This document shows, in pieces, positions 41,548-50,011 of a stretch of DNA of 64,000 bases. Source of the DNA: Bordetella parapertussis (lineage in GTDB: Bacteria; Pseudomonadota; Gammaproteobacteria; Burkholderiales; Burkholderiaceae_B). How positions within the stretch are numbered: the stretch's first letter is position 1; each line of letters opens with the position of its first letter. The position numbers and the translations under genes are program-made. The DNA lies in assembly GCA_945897365.1 (NCBI GenBank), contig CAMDFD010000007.1, forward strand, positions 1 to 64,000. Direction: 5' to 3'. The notes below the pieces were generated by a model. The model did not search any database, was not told the DNA's origin, and saw only the letters and a list, made by a program, of their open reading frames with translations.

Positions 41548-43215
41548 ATGCCATTTCCTTGGATAAACAACTACCCTGCGGGTGTGCCTGCTGAGATTCC
41601 GACCCATGACTATGTCTCCTTGGTCGATTTACTAGATCGCGCGTGTAAAAAGCATGCCCAGCGGACCGTGGCGAGCTCTTTTGGTGTGACGCTGAGCTAT
41701 CAAGATCTTGACCGGCATGCCCAGGCATTTGCGGGATGGTTGCATGCGCAGGCCTTGCCTCCGGGCTCGCGTGTCGCCCTCATGATGCCCAATGTCATGC
41801 CTTACCTCGTGGCGTTGTTGGGAACCCTGCGTGCGGGGCATGTGATCGTCAATATCAATCCGCTCTGTACGCCTCGAGAGTTGTCCATCCAACTGAGGGA
41901 TAGCGGTGCATGCACCATTGTGGTGCTTGAAAGCGTTGCGCGCACAGTGGAGCAAGTCACGGACTGTCCTGCGCTAAAACACCGAGTGGTGGTGGCACCC
42001 GGCGCCATGCTTGGGTTTTTAAAGGGCAATTTAGTCACGCTAGGTGCGCGCCATGTGCGCAAGCTGGGTCCAGAAAAATCACTGCCAGGTGCCTGGTCCT
42101 GGGACGCCGTGCTCAAGCGCGGTCAACAGCAACAGTGGGTGCGGCCGGTCTTGAGTCTGAATGACTTGGCCGCGCTGCAATATACCGGCGGGACGACAGG
42201 GCAGCCCAAAGGGGCGATGCTGACACACGGTAATTTGGTCGCCAACGTCTTGCAGGTCGAAGCTGTGGCCAGGCCAGCGCTGCATGATTTGTTGGACGGC
42301 CCCCTGACCATGCTGACGGCGCTGCCCCTCTATCACGTGTTCGCGATGACAGTATGCGGGTTTTATGCGATCCATGCGGGAATGAAAAGCGTGCTGGTCA
42401 TCAATCCCCGAGATCGTGCCTCTTTGATTGCTGCATGCCGCAAAGAGCCGCCTCATGTGCTGCCAGGCATCAACACTTTGTTCAACGCACTGGCCCATGA
42501 TGAGCAGTTTGCCAAACTGGATTTTTCGTCCTTGCGCCTGGCTTTTGGTGGAGGCATGGCCATACAGCGCGCTGTGGCCGAGCGCTGGCGCAACGTCACA
42601 GGACGCCCATTGATTGAGGGCTATGGTTTATCGGAAACGTCTCCTGTTATCGCCGCGAATCCTACCAACGCGACTGCGTACTCGGGTAGCGTCGGCTTGC
42701 CTGTGCCCTCCACTGAGATTTGTATTGTGGACGAGCAAGGACAGCGTCTTACCTTAGGTGATGAGGGAGAAATCGCGGTACGAGGCCCTCAAGTGATGCG
42801 CGGTTATTGGCAGGCGCCTTTGGAAACTGCCGCAGTCATGACGTCCGAGGGCTTTTTGCGAACAGGCGATATTGGAAGGATGGACGCGCAAGGCTATGTC
42901 TATATTTTGGATCGCAAAAAAGACATGATTTTGGTTTCAGGATTTAACGTGTACCCCAGTGAAATCGAAGCGGTCGTGACCGAGCTGCCAGAGGTGCTTG
43001 AATGCGCCGCGGTGGGTGTCTCTGATGCGCACTCGGGTGAGCTGGTGAAATTGTTCGTGGTGCGACGCGACCCCCTATTGGATGAGGTAAAGATTCACAC
43101 CTGGTGTCAGCAGCATTTGAGCCGTTATAAGTGTCCTAAAGTCATCGAGTTTAAGGATGAGTTACCCAAGAGTCCGGTGGGCAAAATTTTGCGTCGCGCG
43201 CTCCGGGACGCCTAA
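41548..43215 (+). CDS. fadD: long-chain fatty acid:CoA ligase
   Basis: A 555-residue AMP-forming ligase that activates fatty acids to acyl-CoA. Motifs in order are the P-loop-like YTGGTTGQPKGAMLTHGNL (about 211), LPLYHVFAMTVCGF, GYGLSETSPV, the adenylate-binding RTGDIGRMDAQGYVYILDRKKDMI, and the C-terminal Lys in KSPVGKILRRALRD. The N-terminal INNYPAGVPAEIP is typical of FadD. FadD and close relatives cannot be separated safely from sequence alone. Confidence 0.88.
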   Translation: MPFPWINNYPAGVPAEIPTHDYVSLVDLLDRACKKHAQRTVASSFGVTLSYQDLDRHAQAFAGWLHAQALPPGSRVALMMPNVMPYLVALLGTLRAGHVIVNINPLCTPRELSIQLRDSGACTIVVLESVARTVEQVTDCPALKHRVVVAPGAMLGFLKGNLVTLGARHVRKLGPEKSLPGAWSWDAVLKRGQQQQWVRPVLSLNDLAALQYTGGTTGQPKGAMLTHGNLVANVLQVEAVARPALHDLLDGPLTMLTALPLYHVFAMTVCGFYAIHAGMKSVLVINPRDRASLIAACRKEPPHVLPGINTLFNALAHDEQFAKLDFSSLRLAFGGGMAIQRAVAERWRNVTGRPLIEGYGLSETSPVIAANPTNATAYSGSVGLPVPSTEICIVDEQGQRLTLGDEGEIAVRGPQVMRGYWQAPLETAAVMTSEGFLRTGDIGRMDAQGYVYILDRKKDMILVSGFNVYPSEIEAVVTELPEVLECAAVGVSDAHSGELVKLFVVRRDPLLDEVKIHTWCQQHLSRYKCPKVIEFKDELPKSPVGKILRRALRDA

Positions 43216-43217
43216 CA

Positions 43218-44927
43218 ATGTTGTTCGCCCGTTTGGGGTTGCCAGAGAACTGGCGCGCGCGCGCCCAATACACTTTATTAGAAAGTGATTTTGGCGATGG
43301 GGTGTCGTTTATTAGATTGTGGGAGCGTTGGAGGCAAGAGTCGACACGTCCCGCGCGCTTGCATGTTGTGGCCCTGAGTCCCTCTCTCGTCGAGGCGCCT
43401 GTGTTGCGCGCTCGGTTACGCGCGCAAACACCACCCGAAGCGCATGACTTGGTTGAGCAGTTGGTGCGACAGTGGCCGTTAAGCATGCCTGGGACGCACC
43501 GTCTGGACTTTGAGGAACTCGCCGTGACGCTCACACTTGCCGTGGGTCCCGTCGAGCGCACATTGCCAGGATTGGCGGCGGTGGTGGATGCGGTGTTGTT
43601 CAGTGACCGCGCAGAGAGCTCACAAGGACCGCTTGCTTCGTGTTGGCAGGCCTCGCTGCAGCGTTTGGCGCGCGACCCCGCGCGCTTATGGCTTGTGCTT
43701 GCGGATGGACAGAGCGTGCAAGGATGTCTGACGGGGTCGATAGCTTCTGCAGAAAATATCCACGCAGCGACGCAACGCATGGTGCATCAGCCTGAAGTGA
43801 AAAATGAGGATCGACACGCTCTTGTGGTGGGAGCGGGTATTGCTGGCGCGAGTGTGGCTCATGCTCTTGCCTTAAGAGGTTGGCGAGTGCAAGTACTGGA
43901 TGTCGGTTATCGTCGCGCCCAGGTGCACGGTGGGCATTTAGTCGCGGCTTTAACACCCATGGTCTCGCGCGATGACGATGTACGCGCGAGGTTGTCGCGT
44001 GCGGGAAGCCTGCGTGCGCAGGCGCGTTGGTCGCACGTGAGCCAAGAGGTGCTGTGGCGTTGCGGCGCATTACAGCTTGAGCGTGTGAGCGGTCGTGTGG
44101 TTGATCTGGCACATGTGCTTGAAGGGCTCGCATTGCCTGAGCAGTGGGTGCGTTATGTGTCGTGCGCGCAAGCAAGTGACATCGCGGGTGTGTCATTGAC
44201 GCGCGGGGGGCTTTATTTTCCAAGCGCGGCTCGCATTAGACCCGAGCGACTCATTGAGGCATTGCTTCAGTCACCGGGTATTGAGCGCGTGGACGCGCAG
44301 GTGGATCAGGTCAAGAGGGTCAACGGTCAATGGCATGTTCTGGATGTATCGGGAGAGGTCAGGGCCCAAGCACCGCAGGTGATCCTGGCGAGTGCGTTTG
44401 GAACGCAAGCGCTGTTGGAAAAGAGCGGGCTACTCAACCATCATGCGCGAATCTCCGCGATGCATCAGCTTGGAGGCGAGATTACCCTGATGCCCGAGCA
44501 GTTGTTGGCCGGTGGGCCTCGCTGTATTGTTTCCGGGGATGGCTATGTGTTGCCCTCTCTAGACGGTTTGTGCGCCGTGGGGAGCAGCTATGTGCATGGC
44601 GCCGAGCGGATCGAACCAAGCCTAGAGGGTGCGCAGGGCAACGTCGTCCGTGCGGCAGGGCTCCTCGGGCTCGCTGGCTTGACCGAGTTGACTGGGTTGA
44701 CAGACTTGGCGGCTATGCCAAGTTGGGCAGGTTGGCGGGCTGTTTTGCCGGGTCGCCTGCCAGCGATCGGCCCCGTGGCGCAGACAGAGGGCCTTTGGGT
44801 GGCGACGGGTTTTGCTTCGCGAGGCTTGACTTGGGCGAGTTTAGCGGGGGATCTGATTGCCGGGGCCTTAAGTGGCGAGCCCTTGGCCTTGGAACGGGAT
44901 ATAATGGACAAAATTAGTCAAACTTAG
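43218..44927 (+). CDS. MnmC-like tRNA-modifying FAD oxidoreductase with decayed methyltransferase half
   Basis: MnmC carries out the last two steps of mnm5s2U34 synthesis in tRNA. The 569-residue chain is about 100 residues shorter than E. coli MnmC. The C-terminal oxidoreductase (MnmC2) half is intact: FAD loop ALVVGAGIAGASVAHAL near 201, GGHLVAALTPMVSRDDDVRAR, and GWRAVLPGRLPAIGP with ATGFASRGLTWASLAGDLI near the end. The N-terminal methyltransferase half keeps only the outline (LESDFGDGVSFIRLW, GTHRLDFEEL). The SAM loop is altered and the catalytic Asp/Phe/Pro-containing segment before the conserved Trp reads LFSDRAESSQGPLASCW. It follows fadD after 2 bp. Confidence 0.8.
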   Translation: MLFARLGLPENWRARAQYTLLESDFGDGVSFIRLWERWRQESTRPARLHVVALSPSLVEAPVLRARLRAQTPPEAHDLVEQLVRQWPLSMPGTHRLDFEELAVTLTLAVGPVERTLPGLAAVVDAVLFSDRAESSQGPLASCWQASLQRLARDPARLWLVLADGQSVQGCLTGSIASAENIHAATQRMVHQPEVKNEDRHALVVGAGIAGASVAHALALRGWRVQVLDVGYRRAQVHGGHLVAALTPMVSRDDDVRARLSRAGSLRAQARWSHVSQEVLWRCGALQLERVSGRVVDLAHVLEGLALPEQWVRYVSCAQASDIAGVSLTRGGLYFPSAARIRPERLIEALLQSPGIERVDAQVDQVKRVNGQWHVLDVSGEVRAQAPQVILASAFGTQALLEKSGLLNHHARISAMHQLGGEITLMPEQLLAGGPRCIVSGDGYVLPSLDGLCAVGSSYVHGAERIEPSLEGAQGNVVRAAGLLGLAGLTELTGLTDLAAMPSWAGWRAVLPGRLPAIGPVAQTEGLWVATGFASRGLTWASLAGDLIAGALSGEPLALERDIMDKISQT

Positions 44928-44975
44928 ACAAAATCCAAAATAGCGCCCTTAGTCGCTTTTTCTTACGCGCTGAAC

Positions 44976-47144
44976 ATGCACCTTGAAACGCTAAAACTTG
45001 TCGATTCGTTACCTTCGAGGGTCGTATTCGACGCGGGTGCGGGGATGAAGCTTGTTGTTGAGCCTCATGCTCCCGGTGTATTTCGAATCCGCTGTGGACT
45101 TCCCGAGGCCGTCGCTGCAGATATTTTGCCTGGCGTTCGAGCGCGCGCGCATGCGGAGGTTTTGTTGGCACGTCCGGAGGCGATTGGTGAGGCGATTCTG
45201 GAGCCTCTGACTGGCGGCGTAAAAGGTTGGCGCTTAGTTCAAGGCGACACCGTACTCGATATTTCAGTCAACCCCTTCAAAATCGACGTGCAGCGTTTAG
45301 GTAAAAAAGCCCTGTCGTTGGCCACGAGTGGTATCGCCCTCCAAGAGGCTTTATGGACGGTCGGTTTTGAGCTTGCCCCCAAAGAAAAGATTTTCGGTTT
45401 AGGCGAGACCTCTGGTGACCTCGATCGCCGCTCGGAAACAATTATTTCTGACGCACCCGAGCATCGTGCGCTACCTCTGGCCTGGGGTCCTTCGGGTTGG
45501 GGTGTTTATGTCAATACGCTTTCGCGCGTCGAACATGATTTGGGTGCTGAGTCGCCCTCTCATTACATGATCGCGATCGAAGACAAAACGCTCGATCTAT
45601 TTTTGTTTGCCGCCGAACCTGCTGAAATTTTGAATCAGTACACGCAGTTGACCGGTCGTGCTGGACAGCCTTCGTTGTGGTCGATGGGTGTTTGGGTCGA
45701 ACAGCACGACACACTGAGCGCTGCCCAAACGGCCGAGTTGATCGCCGAATTTCGCAAGCAACAGTTCGCAGTGGATGGTGTGCTGTTGTTGCCGCCTTCT
45801 GCCTGGACCTACCAGGACTCCAAGCTTTTACCCGAGTGGGATGCCGAGCGTTTTCCGAGTCCCAAGCAATCCATTGATGCATTCGTCAAAAAAGCGACGC
45901 ACCTAGGTTTGCATACACTGCCAGCCGTGGTGATCGATACGACAACGTTTGCTGAGCTCGAGGACCGTGGTTGGCTGCTTTGCAATGAAAGTGGCGAGGC
46001 CCATGTTTTTCCCGGTGTGGCCGCAACAGCGGGCAAATCCTTCGCACTGCTGGATCTGACGCATCGCGATGTATTAAATACTTGGTCAGAGCGTCATCGT
46101 CATCTCGCCGAAGAGGGTGTGGGGGCGACGGCTTGTGATGTTCAGTTTGACATCCCCGACAATGTCGTCGCGCGCGGCGGTGAGAGCGGCGCAGTGCTTC
46201 GTTCGCTTTATCCTGCTTTGGCTCGGCGCGCATTGTTTGACGCAGCTGCGGGTCATAAAGTGCCGCCCGAAGGGATTGTTTTTAGTTCGGATTTATTTCC
46301 CGGCGCGCAGAGATTGTTATGGCAAAGCGCACCGCGTGTGCCCAATACCTGGGCAGGTCTTCAGCAGACCTTGCGCTCGGCACTCGCGATTGGTGCGAGT
46401 GGCTTACCCGTTCAGATGCACGCACTCGGCAACGCCTTGGCTCCCGTGGACACCATGACGCCAGAGCTGTATTTACGCTGGTTGGGCATGGCTGTTTTTT
46501 CCAGTAATTTCTCTTTCCAAGCGCATCCACAGCTTGTGCCGACGGCGTTCGACGAGGCCACCCGCGCCCATATCCAAACTTGGTTGCAATGGCGTTATCG
46601 TTTGATCCCCTATGTGCTGGGCGCTATCGAAGATGCCGCCCGGACTGGTTTGCCCGTGCAGCGGTCGATGGCACTGTCTTTTCCATCCGATAAAGAAGTG
46701 CAACGCTGGGATACGCAATACCTGCTCGGGCCTGCCGTGCTGGTGGCACCCGCCATGCAGCCAGGCCAAGATATTCAGGTGTATTTGCCAGCGGGCGAAG
46801 CTTGGTGGGATCTCAACACCGGCTGGCGTTACGAAGGCGGCTCTGTGCTGACCGTCACCTGTGGCCTGGGCGCCTTGCCCGTGTTTGGTCGCGAAGGTCA
46901 CATGCTTTGCTTGGGACCGACTGCCAAGCACACTGGTGAGTTTAATTCAGCCCGTATTCTGGACGAGGTCTGGATGTTTGGTATGCCCGTTCACAATCCC
47001 GTCGTGATGCGCAATAAAATCCGCGTCATGCAAATGCAGGGATCAAGTTATATCAAAGGGCTCGAAGGCTTGAAAATTTCTCCTTCTGAGGGACTTGAGG
47101 TCAAGCGTCGCGGCGCCGAAGTCCGCATCTCGCGCGCACGCTAG
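44976..47144 (+). CDS. glycoside hydrolase family 31-like protein
   Basis: A 722-residue cytoplasmic protein with GH31 layout: an N-terminal beta-sandwich (about 1-220; FELAPKEKIFGLGETSGDLDRRS), a TIM barrel from about 225 (QPSLWSMGVWVEQ), and a C-terminal beta domain (YLLGPAVLVAPAM, VYLPAGEAWWDL). By eye, the catalytic nucleophile Asp is kept in GATACDVQFDIP (about 387). The usual acid/base HWxGD region reads VPNTWAGL and the sugar-binding HDIGGF region reads MHALGNA. Activity is therefore doubtful or altered. No signal peptide is seen. Confidence 0.75.
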   Translation: MHLETLKLVDSLPSRVVFDAGAGMKLVVEPHAPGVFRIRCGLPEAVAADILPGVRARAHAEVLLARPEAIGEAILEPLTGGVKGWRLVQGDTVLDISVNPFKIDVQRLGKKALSLATSGIALQEALWTVGFELAPKEKIFGLGETSGDLDRRSETIISDAPEHRALPLAWGPSGWGVYVNTLSRVEHDLGAESPSHYMIAIEDKTLDLFLFAAEPAEILNQYTQLTGRAGQPSLWSMGVWVEQHDTLSAAQTAELIAEFRKQQFAVDGVLLLPPSAWTYQDSKLLPEWDAERFPSPKQSIDAFVKKATHLGLHTLPAVVIDTTTFAELEDRGWLLCNESGEAHVFPGVAATAGKSFALLDLTHRDVLNTWSERHRHLAEEGVGATACDVQFDIPDNVVARGGESGAVLRSLYPALARRALFDAAAGHKVPPEGIVFSSDLFPGAQRLLWQSAPRVPNTWAGLQQTLRSALAIGASGLPVQMHALGNALAPVDTMTPELYLRWLGMAVFSSNFSFQAHPQLVPTAFDEATRAHIQTWLQWRYRLIPYVLGAIEDAARTGLPVQRSMALSFPSDKEVQRWDTQYLLGPAVLVAPAMQPGQDIQVYLPAGEAWWDLNTGWRYEGGSVLTVTCGLGALPVFGREGHMLCLGPTAKHTGEFNSARILDEVWMFGMPVHNPVVMRNKIRVMQMQGSSYIKGLEGLKISPSEGLEVKRRGAEVRISRAR

Positions 47145-47224
47145 TACTTACTTTTTAACCTCTTGCCATAAGCGCTTTCTTGGTGTCTGATGGGTTTCAA
47201 TGTTTTCATTTGGAGCCCATAGAC

Positions 47225-48526
47225 ATGTCGACTATCCCCAGCGCTGATTCCCACGCACTTTACGCTCAAACCGTCACAGAGACTTCCGCACGTATCGCGC
47301 GCGGTGAAGTCACGCACGCGCAGGTACTAGAGTCACAACTCGGTCGTATTGCGGCGCGTGAGTCTTCTGTGCATGCTTTTAAATGGCACGATGCAGATCA
47401 TGTTCGGGCGCAATTAGCCGCGGAGTCATCGCGCTCAGAAAAATTGCCCCTCGCGGGTATCGCGATTGGTATCAAAGACATCATCGATACGGACGACATG
47501 CCAACCGAGTATGGCTCGGCTGCATTTGTGGATAACCGTCCCGCCAAGGATGCGGCAATCGTGACACAGTTGAAGGCTGCCGGCGCTTTGATGATGGGGA
47601 AAACGGTCACCACTGAGTTTGCGAGTCAATTTGCGGGTGCAACCGTCAATCCACACAATTTTGCGCATACACCCGGCGGGTCATCGAGCGGTTCGGCCGC
47701 CGCGGTTGCCGATGGCATGGTGGGTTTGGCTTTAGGGACACAGACTGCGGGCTCGACGATTCGTCCGGCTGCCTATTGTGGCATCGTGGGTTTTAAAGCA
47801 ACACGTGGAAAAATTCCGCTCGAAGGTGTCAATCCCTTGGCGTTTACGTTGGATACGATGGGCTGGTTTGGGCGGTCGGTCGATGACGTGAAACTGTTGG
47901 CCTCGGTGTTGTTGGGTGCATCCAATTCGGCAGAAAAATCAGGTACGCTGCGTTTGGGCTGGTATCCGGGCCCAGAGGCCGCGCAGGCTGATGCCGATGC
48001 AGTGCAAGCGCTTGAGCGCGCTCGAGCGTTGTTGCGCGCGAACGGTATCGAACTTGTCGATGTTGAACTACCAGCCAAAGATTTTATTGCTCTGGGCGAA
48101 TCAAACCGCATCATCATGAGCTACGAGATGAGTCGTTTCTACGAAAAGCTTTACCGCAACAAAGCGCCGCTGGGAGATTTGACGGTGGCGATGATCGAGT
48201 TTGGCTTACAGCTCAGTGCTACGCAGTTTGATGCCGAGCGTGAGCATGCAGAACGATGCCGTCAGATGTTCACGCAAGCGGCCAAAGGTCTCGATGCGGT
48301 GTTGACACTCGCCTCTCCAGGAGAGGCGCCGCTCAAGAAAAATGGTACGGGTTCACCAATGTTTAATCGAACCTGGACAACGATCGGCGTACCTTGCTTG
48401 GGCTTGCCTTTTGGCAAGGGTGGCCAGGGGCTCCCGCTTGCTGTTCAGCTTGTTGCTGTCGAAGGACAGGACCATCAGTTATTGGCCCTTGGTGGAAAAA
48501 TTGAGGCTTTGTTAGCCAAGGCTTAG
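47225..48526 (+). CDS. amidase signature family enzyme
   Basis: A 433-residue Ser-Ser-Lys amidase. The catalytic Lys is in IAIGIKDIID (about 80), the cis-Ser in GGSSSGSAAAVADG (about 155), and the nucleophile Ser in TQTAGSTIRPAAYCG (about 178). The substrate is unknown; GatA is unlikely because gatB and gatC are absent nearby. The ATG at 47225 is used; the frame is open 15 codons further upstream without good start support. Confidence 0.88.
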   Translation: MSTIPSADSHALYAQTVTETSARIARGEVTHAQVLESQLGRIAARESSVHAFKWHDADHVRAQLAAESSRSEKLPLAGIAIGIKDIIDTDDMPTEYGSAAFVDNRPAKDAAIVTQLKAAGALMMGKTVTTEFASQFAGATVNPHNFAHTPGGSSSGSAAAVADGMVGLALGTQTAGSTIRPAAYCGIVGFKATRGKIPLEGVNPLAFTLDTMGWFGRSVDDVKLLASVLLGASNSAEKSGTLRLGWYPGPEAAQADADAVQALERARALLRANGIELVDVELPAKDFIALGESNRIIMSYEMSRFYEKLYRNKAPLGDLTVAMIEFGLQLSATQFDAEREHAERCRQMFTQAAKGLDAVLTLASPGEAPLKKNGTGSPMFNRTWTTIGVPCLGLPFGKGGQGLPLAVQLVAVEGQDHQLLALGGKIEALLAKA

Positions 48527-48570
48527 CTCGTTTGACAGTCGTATCTGAAAAAGTCATAATGTCGGGCTTG

Positions 48571-48647
48571 GGGCTGGTAGCTCAGTTGGTTAGAGCAGCG
48601 GACTTTTAATCCGTTGGTCGCGAGTTCGAGTCTCGCCCAGCCCACCA
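48571..48647 (+). tRNA. tRNA-Lys (anticodon TTT)
   Basis: A 77-base cloverleaf with CCA encoded. The acceptor arms GGGCTGG (48571-48577) and CCAGCCC (48637-48643) pair fully; the T arm is CGAGTTCGAGTCTCG; the anticodon loop CTTTTAA gives TTT. A terminator follows. The sequence beyond is AT-rich accessory DNA, so this tRNA may mark an island boundary. Confidence 0.97.
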
Positions 48648-48661
48648 TTAAAACGCTCTAG

Positions 48662-48697
48662 AAAAAATGACTTACGTAAAAGTGAGTCATTTTTTTT
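48662..48697 (+). terminator. terminator after tRNA-Lys
   Basis: AAAAAATGACTTAC (48662-48675) pairs with GTGAGTCATTTTTT (48682-48695) including one G-U pair, 6-base loop, T-run after. It begins 15 bases past the tRNA. Confidence 0.88.
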
Positions 48698-48973
48698 GTC
48701 TAAAAATCCACCTGCACACCGCCTAGGCACTGCTTGCTGCTGATGGCGATCGCCCAAAACTAACTCTTGTGATTGCGTGAGTTTTCGAAGTTTAACCGTT
48801 AACAATTCGTGCTAATTTGACACTTAGTCAGACCCTTGTGCGTGAGCCGGTCGCTAGCAAGAAAACCATTGATCATGAAACCTGTGACGAAGCAACAGAC
48901 CCTCTTCTCATCCCTGAGCGAGAAGTCATTCACAACTCAACATACACGGCTCATACACAGCTATATATTTGAC
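48698..48973. other. intergenic stretch at the start of accessory DNA
   Basis: I see no convincing gene. A plus-strand frame from 48836 to 49057 overlaps the convergent gene and has no ribosome binding site. No repeat of the tRNA-Lys 3' end is seen here or further right in the window. Confidence 0.5.
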
Positions 48974-50011
48974 TTAATCAGAATCACGGTAATTTCGGCC
49001 GCTTTTAGCCCCGTATTGCAAATAAACGTTAGGAATGGATATGCCTCGCTTATCTAATCGCTCTTTCTTTAAGGCAATTTGATAACTTTCAGAATGAATG
49101 GGCCGTATTTCTGCTCTATCATTAGATTTAAGAATATCAAGAGCAAGAGTTATTGCTAATTCACCCTCTTCTTCATAGGAGGGATAAAAACTTACAGCCC
49201 CCCCATTTTTTACAAAAGAACCATCCAAACCAATAGGTAGTGGAGTTGAGTTGGCTTCAATCCAGGGAATAAATTGATCCCCGCTTAAAAGAGGCATACC
49301 TGAATCGCATTCTTCTTGCAATTGTTGAGTAGGCAGTATTAATAGGCCATCGATTTTAGGTGGCAATTGGCGAATGAATTGTTTCCAATCCTTAAAACAG
49401 CTTGATAGAAGCTTACCTTTTATCTCAATATTGTGAGAGTGGGATTGTTCTAGTTGATGAATACGCACTTGATTAGAGGGAGTATCAGCCCCAATAATGG
49501 ATACAAAAACTTTTTGGCGTTGCCCAGTTTTCGATAAAAACTCTTCAATACCAAGATAGGGCATGCGACGGATCACACCAATTACGTTAGAGTGTTTTTG
49601 ATAGCCAATATCAGGTAGCTCTGAATCAACTGCAACAGGAATTATCCACATATTCGGACTAAATTTCTCCATACGTTTTGCTAACAACCTATTGGCATCA
49701 AAGCCAACGGCAATCAGTACGTTAGGATCAAAATGATTAATGAAGCTTAATGCCTCATTATCTCGCCTGATCACTTGCTCTGAATTAGATGTTGTATTGA
49801 TCCTCATATAGTGAGTCAGGACAGAAACAGGCATACGGTTGCCAGCGATTGATGCATCCGCACCCTGTTTGACATATTGTGAAATCTGATTGTTCTGACT
49901 ATATGAAGAAAGTATAAGGATGCGTGGTTTTGTTACCCTAAGGGTCACTAAAAAAATTAAAAAAATGAGTAAGAAAAATCCTACCCAAAAATATTTTCCT
50001 AATTTATTCAT
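48974..50011 (-). CDS. membrane-anchored periplasmic-binding-like protein
   Basis: A 345-residue protein with one N-terminal membrane segment (about residues 6-24) and an extracytoplasmic domain resembling the ABC_sub_bind (TrpX-like) periplasmic binding fold: PRILILSSYSQNN opening strand, FDPNVLIAVGFDANRL, KVFVSIIGADTPSNQVR, KIDGLLILPTQ and AVSFYPSYEEEGELA. It lacks a lipobox and a clear signal cleavage site, so it is probably tethered. The ATG at 50011 overlaps the stop of the upstream transporter gene (ATGA), so the two are translated together. No ABC permease or ATPase is present nearby. Confidence 0.72.
   Translation of the reverse strand: MNKLGKYFWVGFFLLIFLIFLVTLRVTKPRILILSSYSQNNQISQYVKQGADASIAGNRMPVSVLTHYMRINTTSNSEQVIRRDNEALSFINHFDPNVLIAVGFDANRLLAKRMEKFSPNMWIIPVAVDSELPDIGYQKHSNVIGVIRRMPYLGIEEFLSKTGQRQKVFVSIIGADTPSNQVRIHQLEQSHSHNIEIKGKLLSSCFKDWKQFIRQLPPKIDGLLILPTQQLQEECDSGMPLLSGDQFIPWIEANSTPLPIGLDGSFVKNGGAVSFYPSYEEEGELAITLALDILKSNDRAEIRPIHSESYQIALKKERLDKRGISIPNVYLQYGAKSGRNYRDSD

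Noticed and set aside
48590..48805. Minus-strand frame ending in GLGETRTRDQRIKSPLL
   Set aside because: The C-terminal part is the antisense reading of tRNA-Lys; this is a common annotation artefact.
48836..49057. 73-codon plus-strand frame at the start of the accessory region
   Set aside because: It overlaps the 3' end of the convergent binding-protein gene and shows no start signal or domain.
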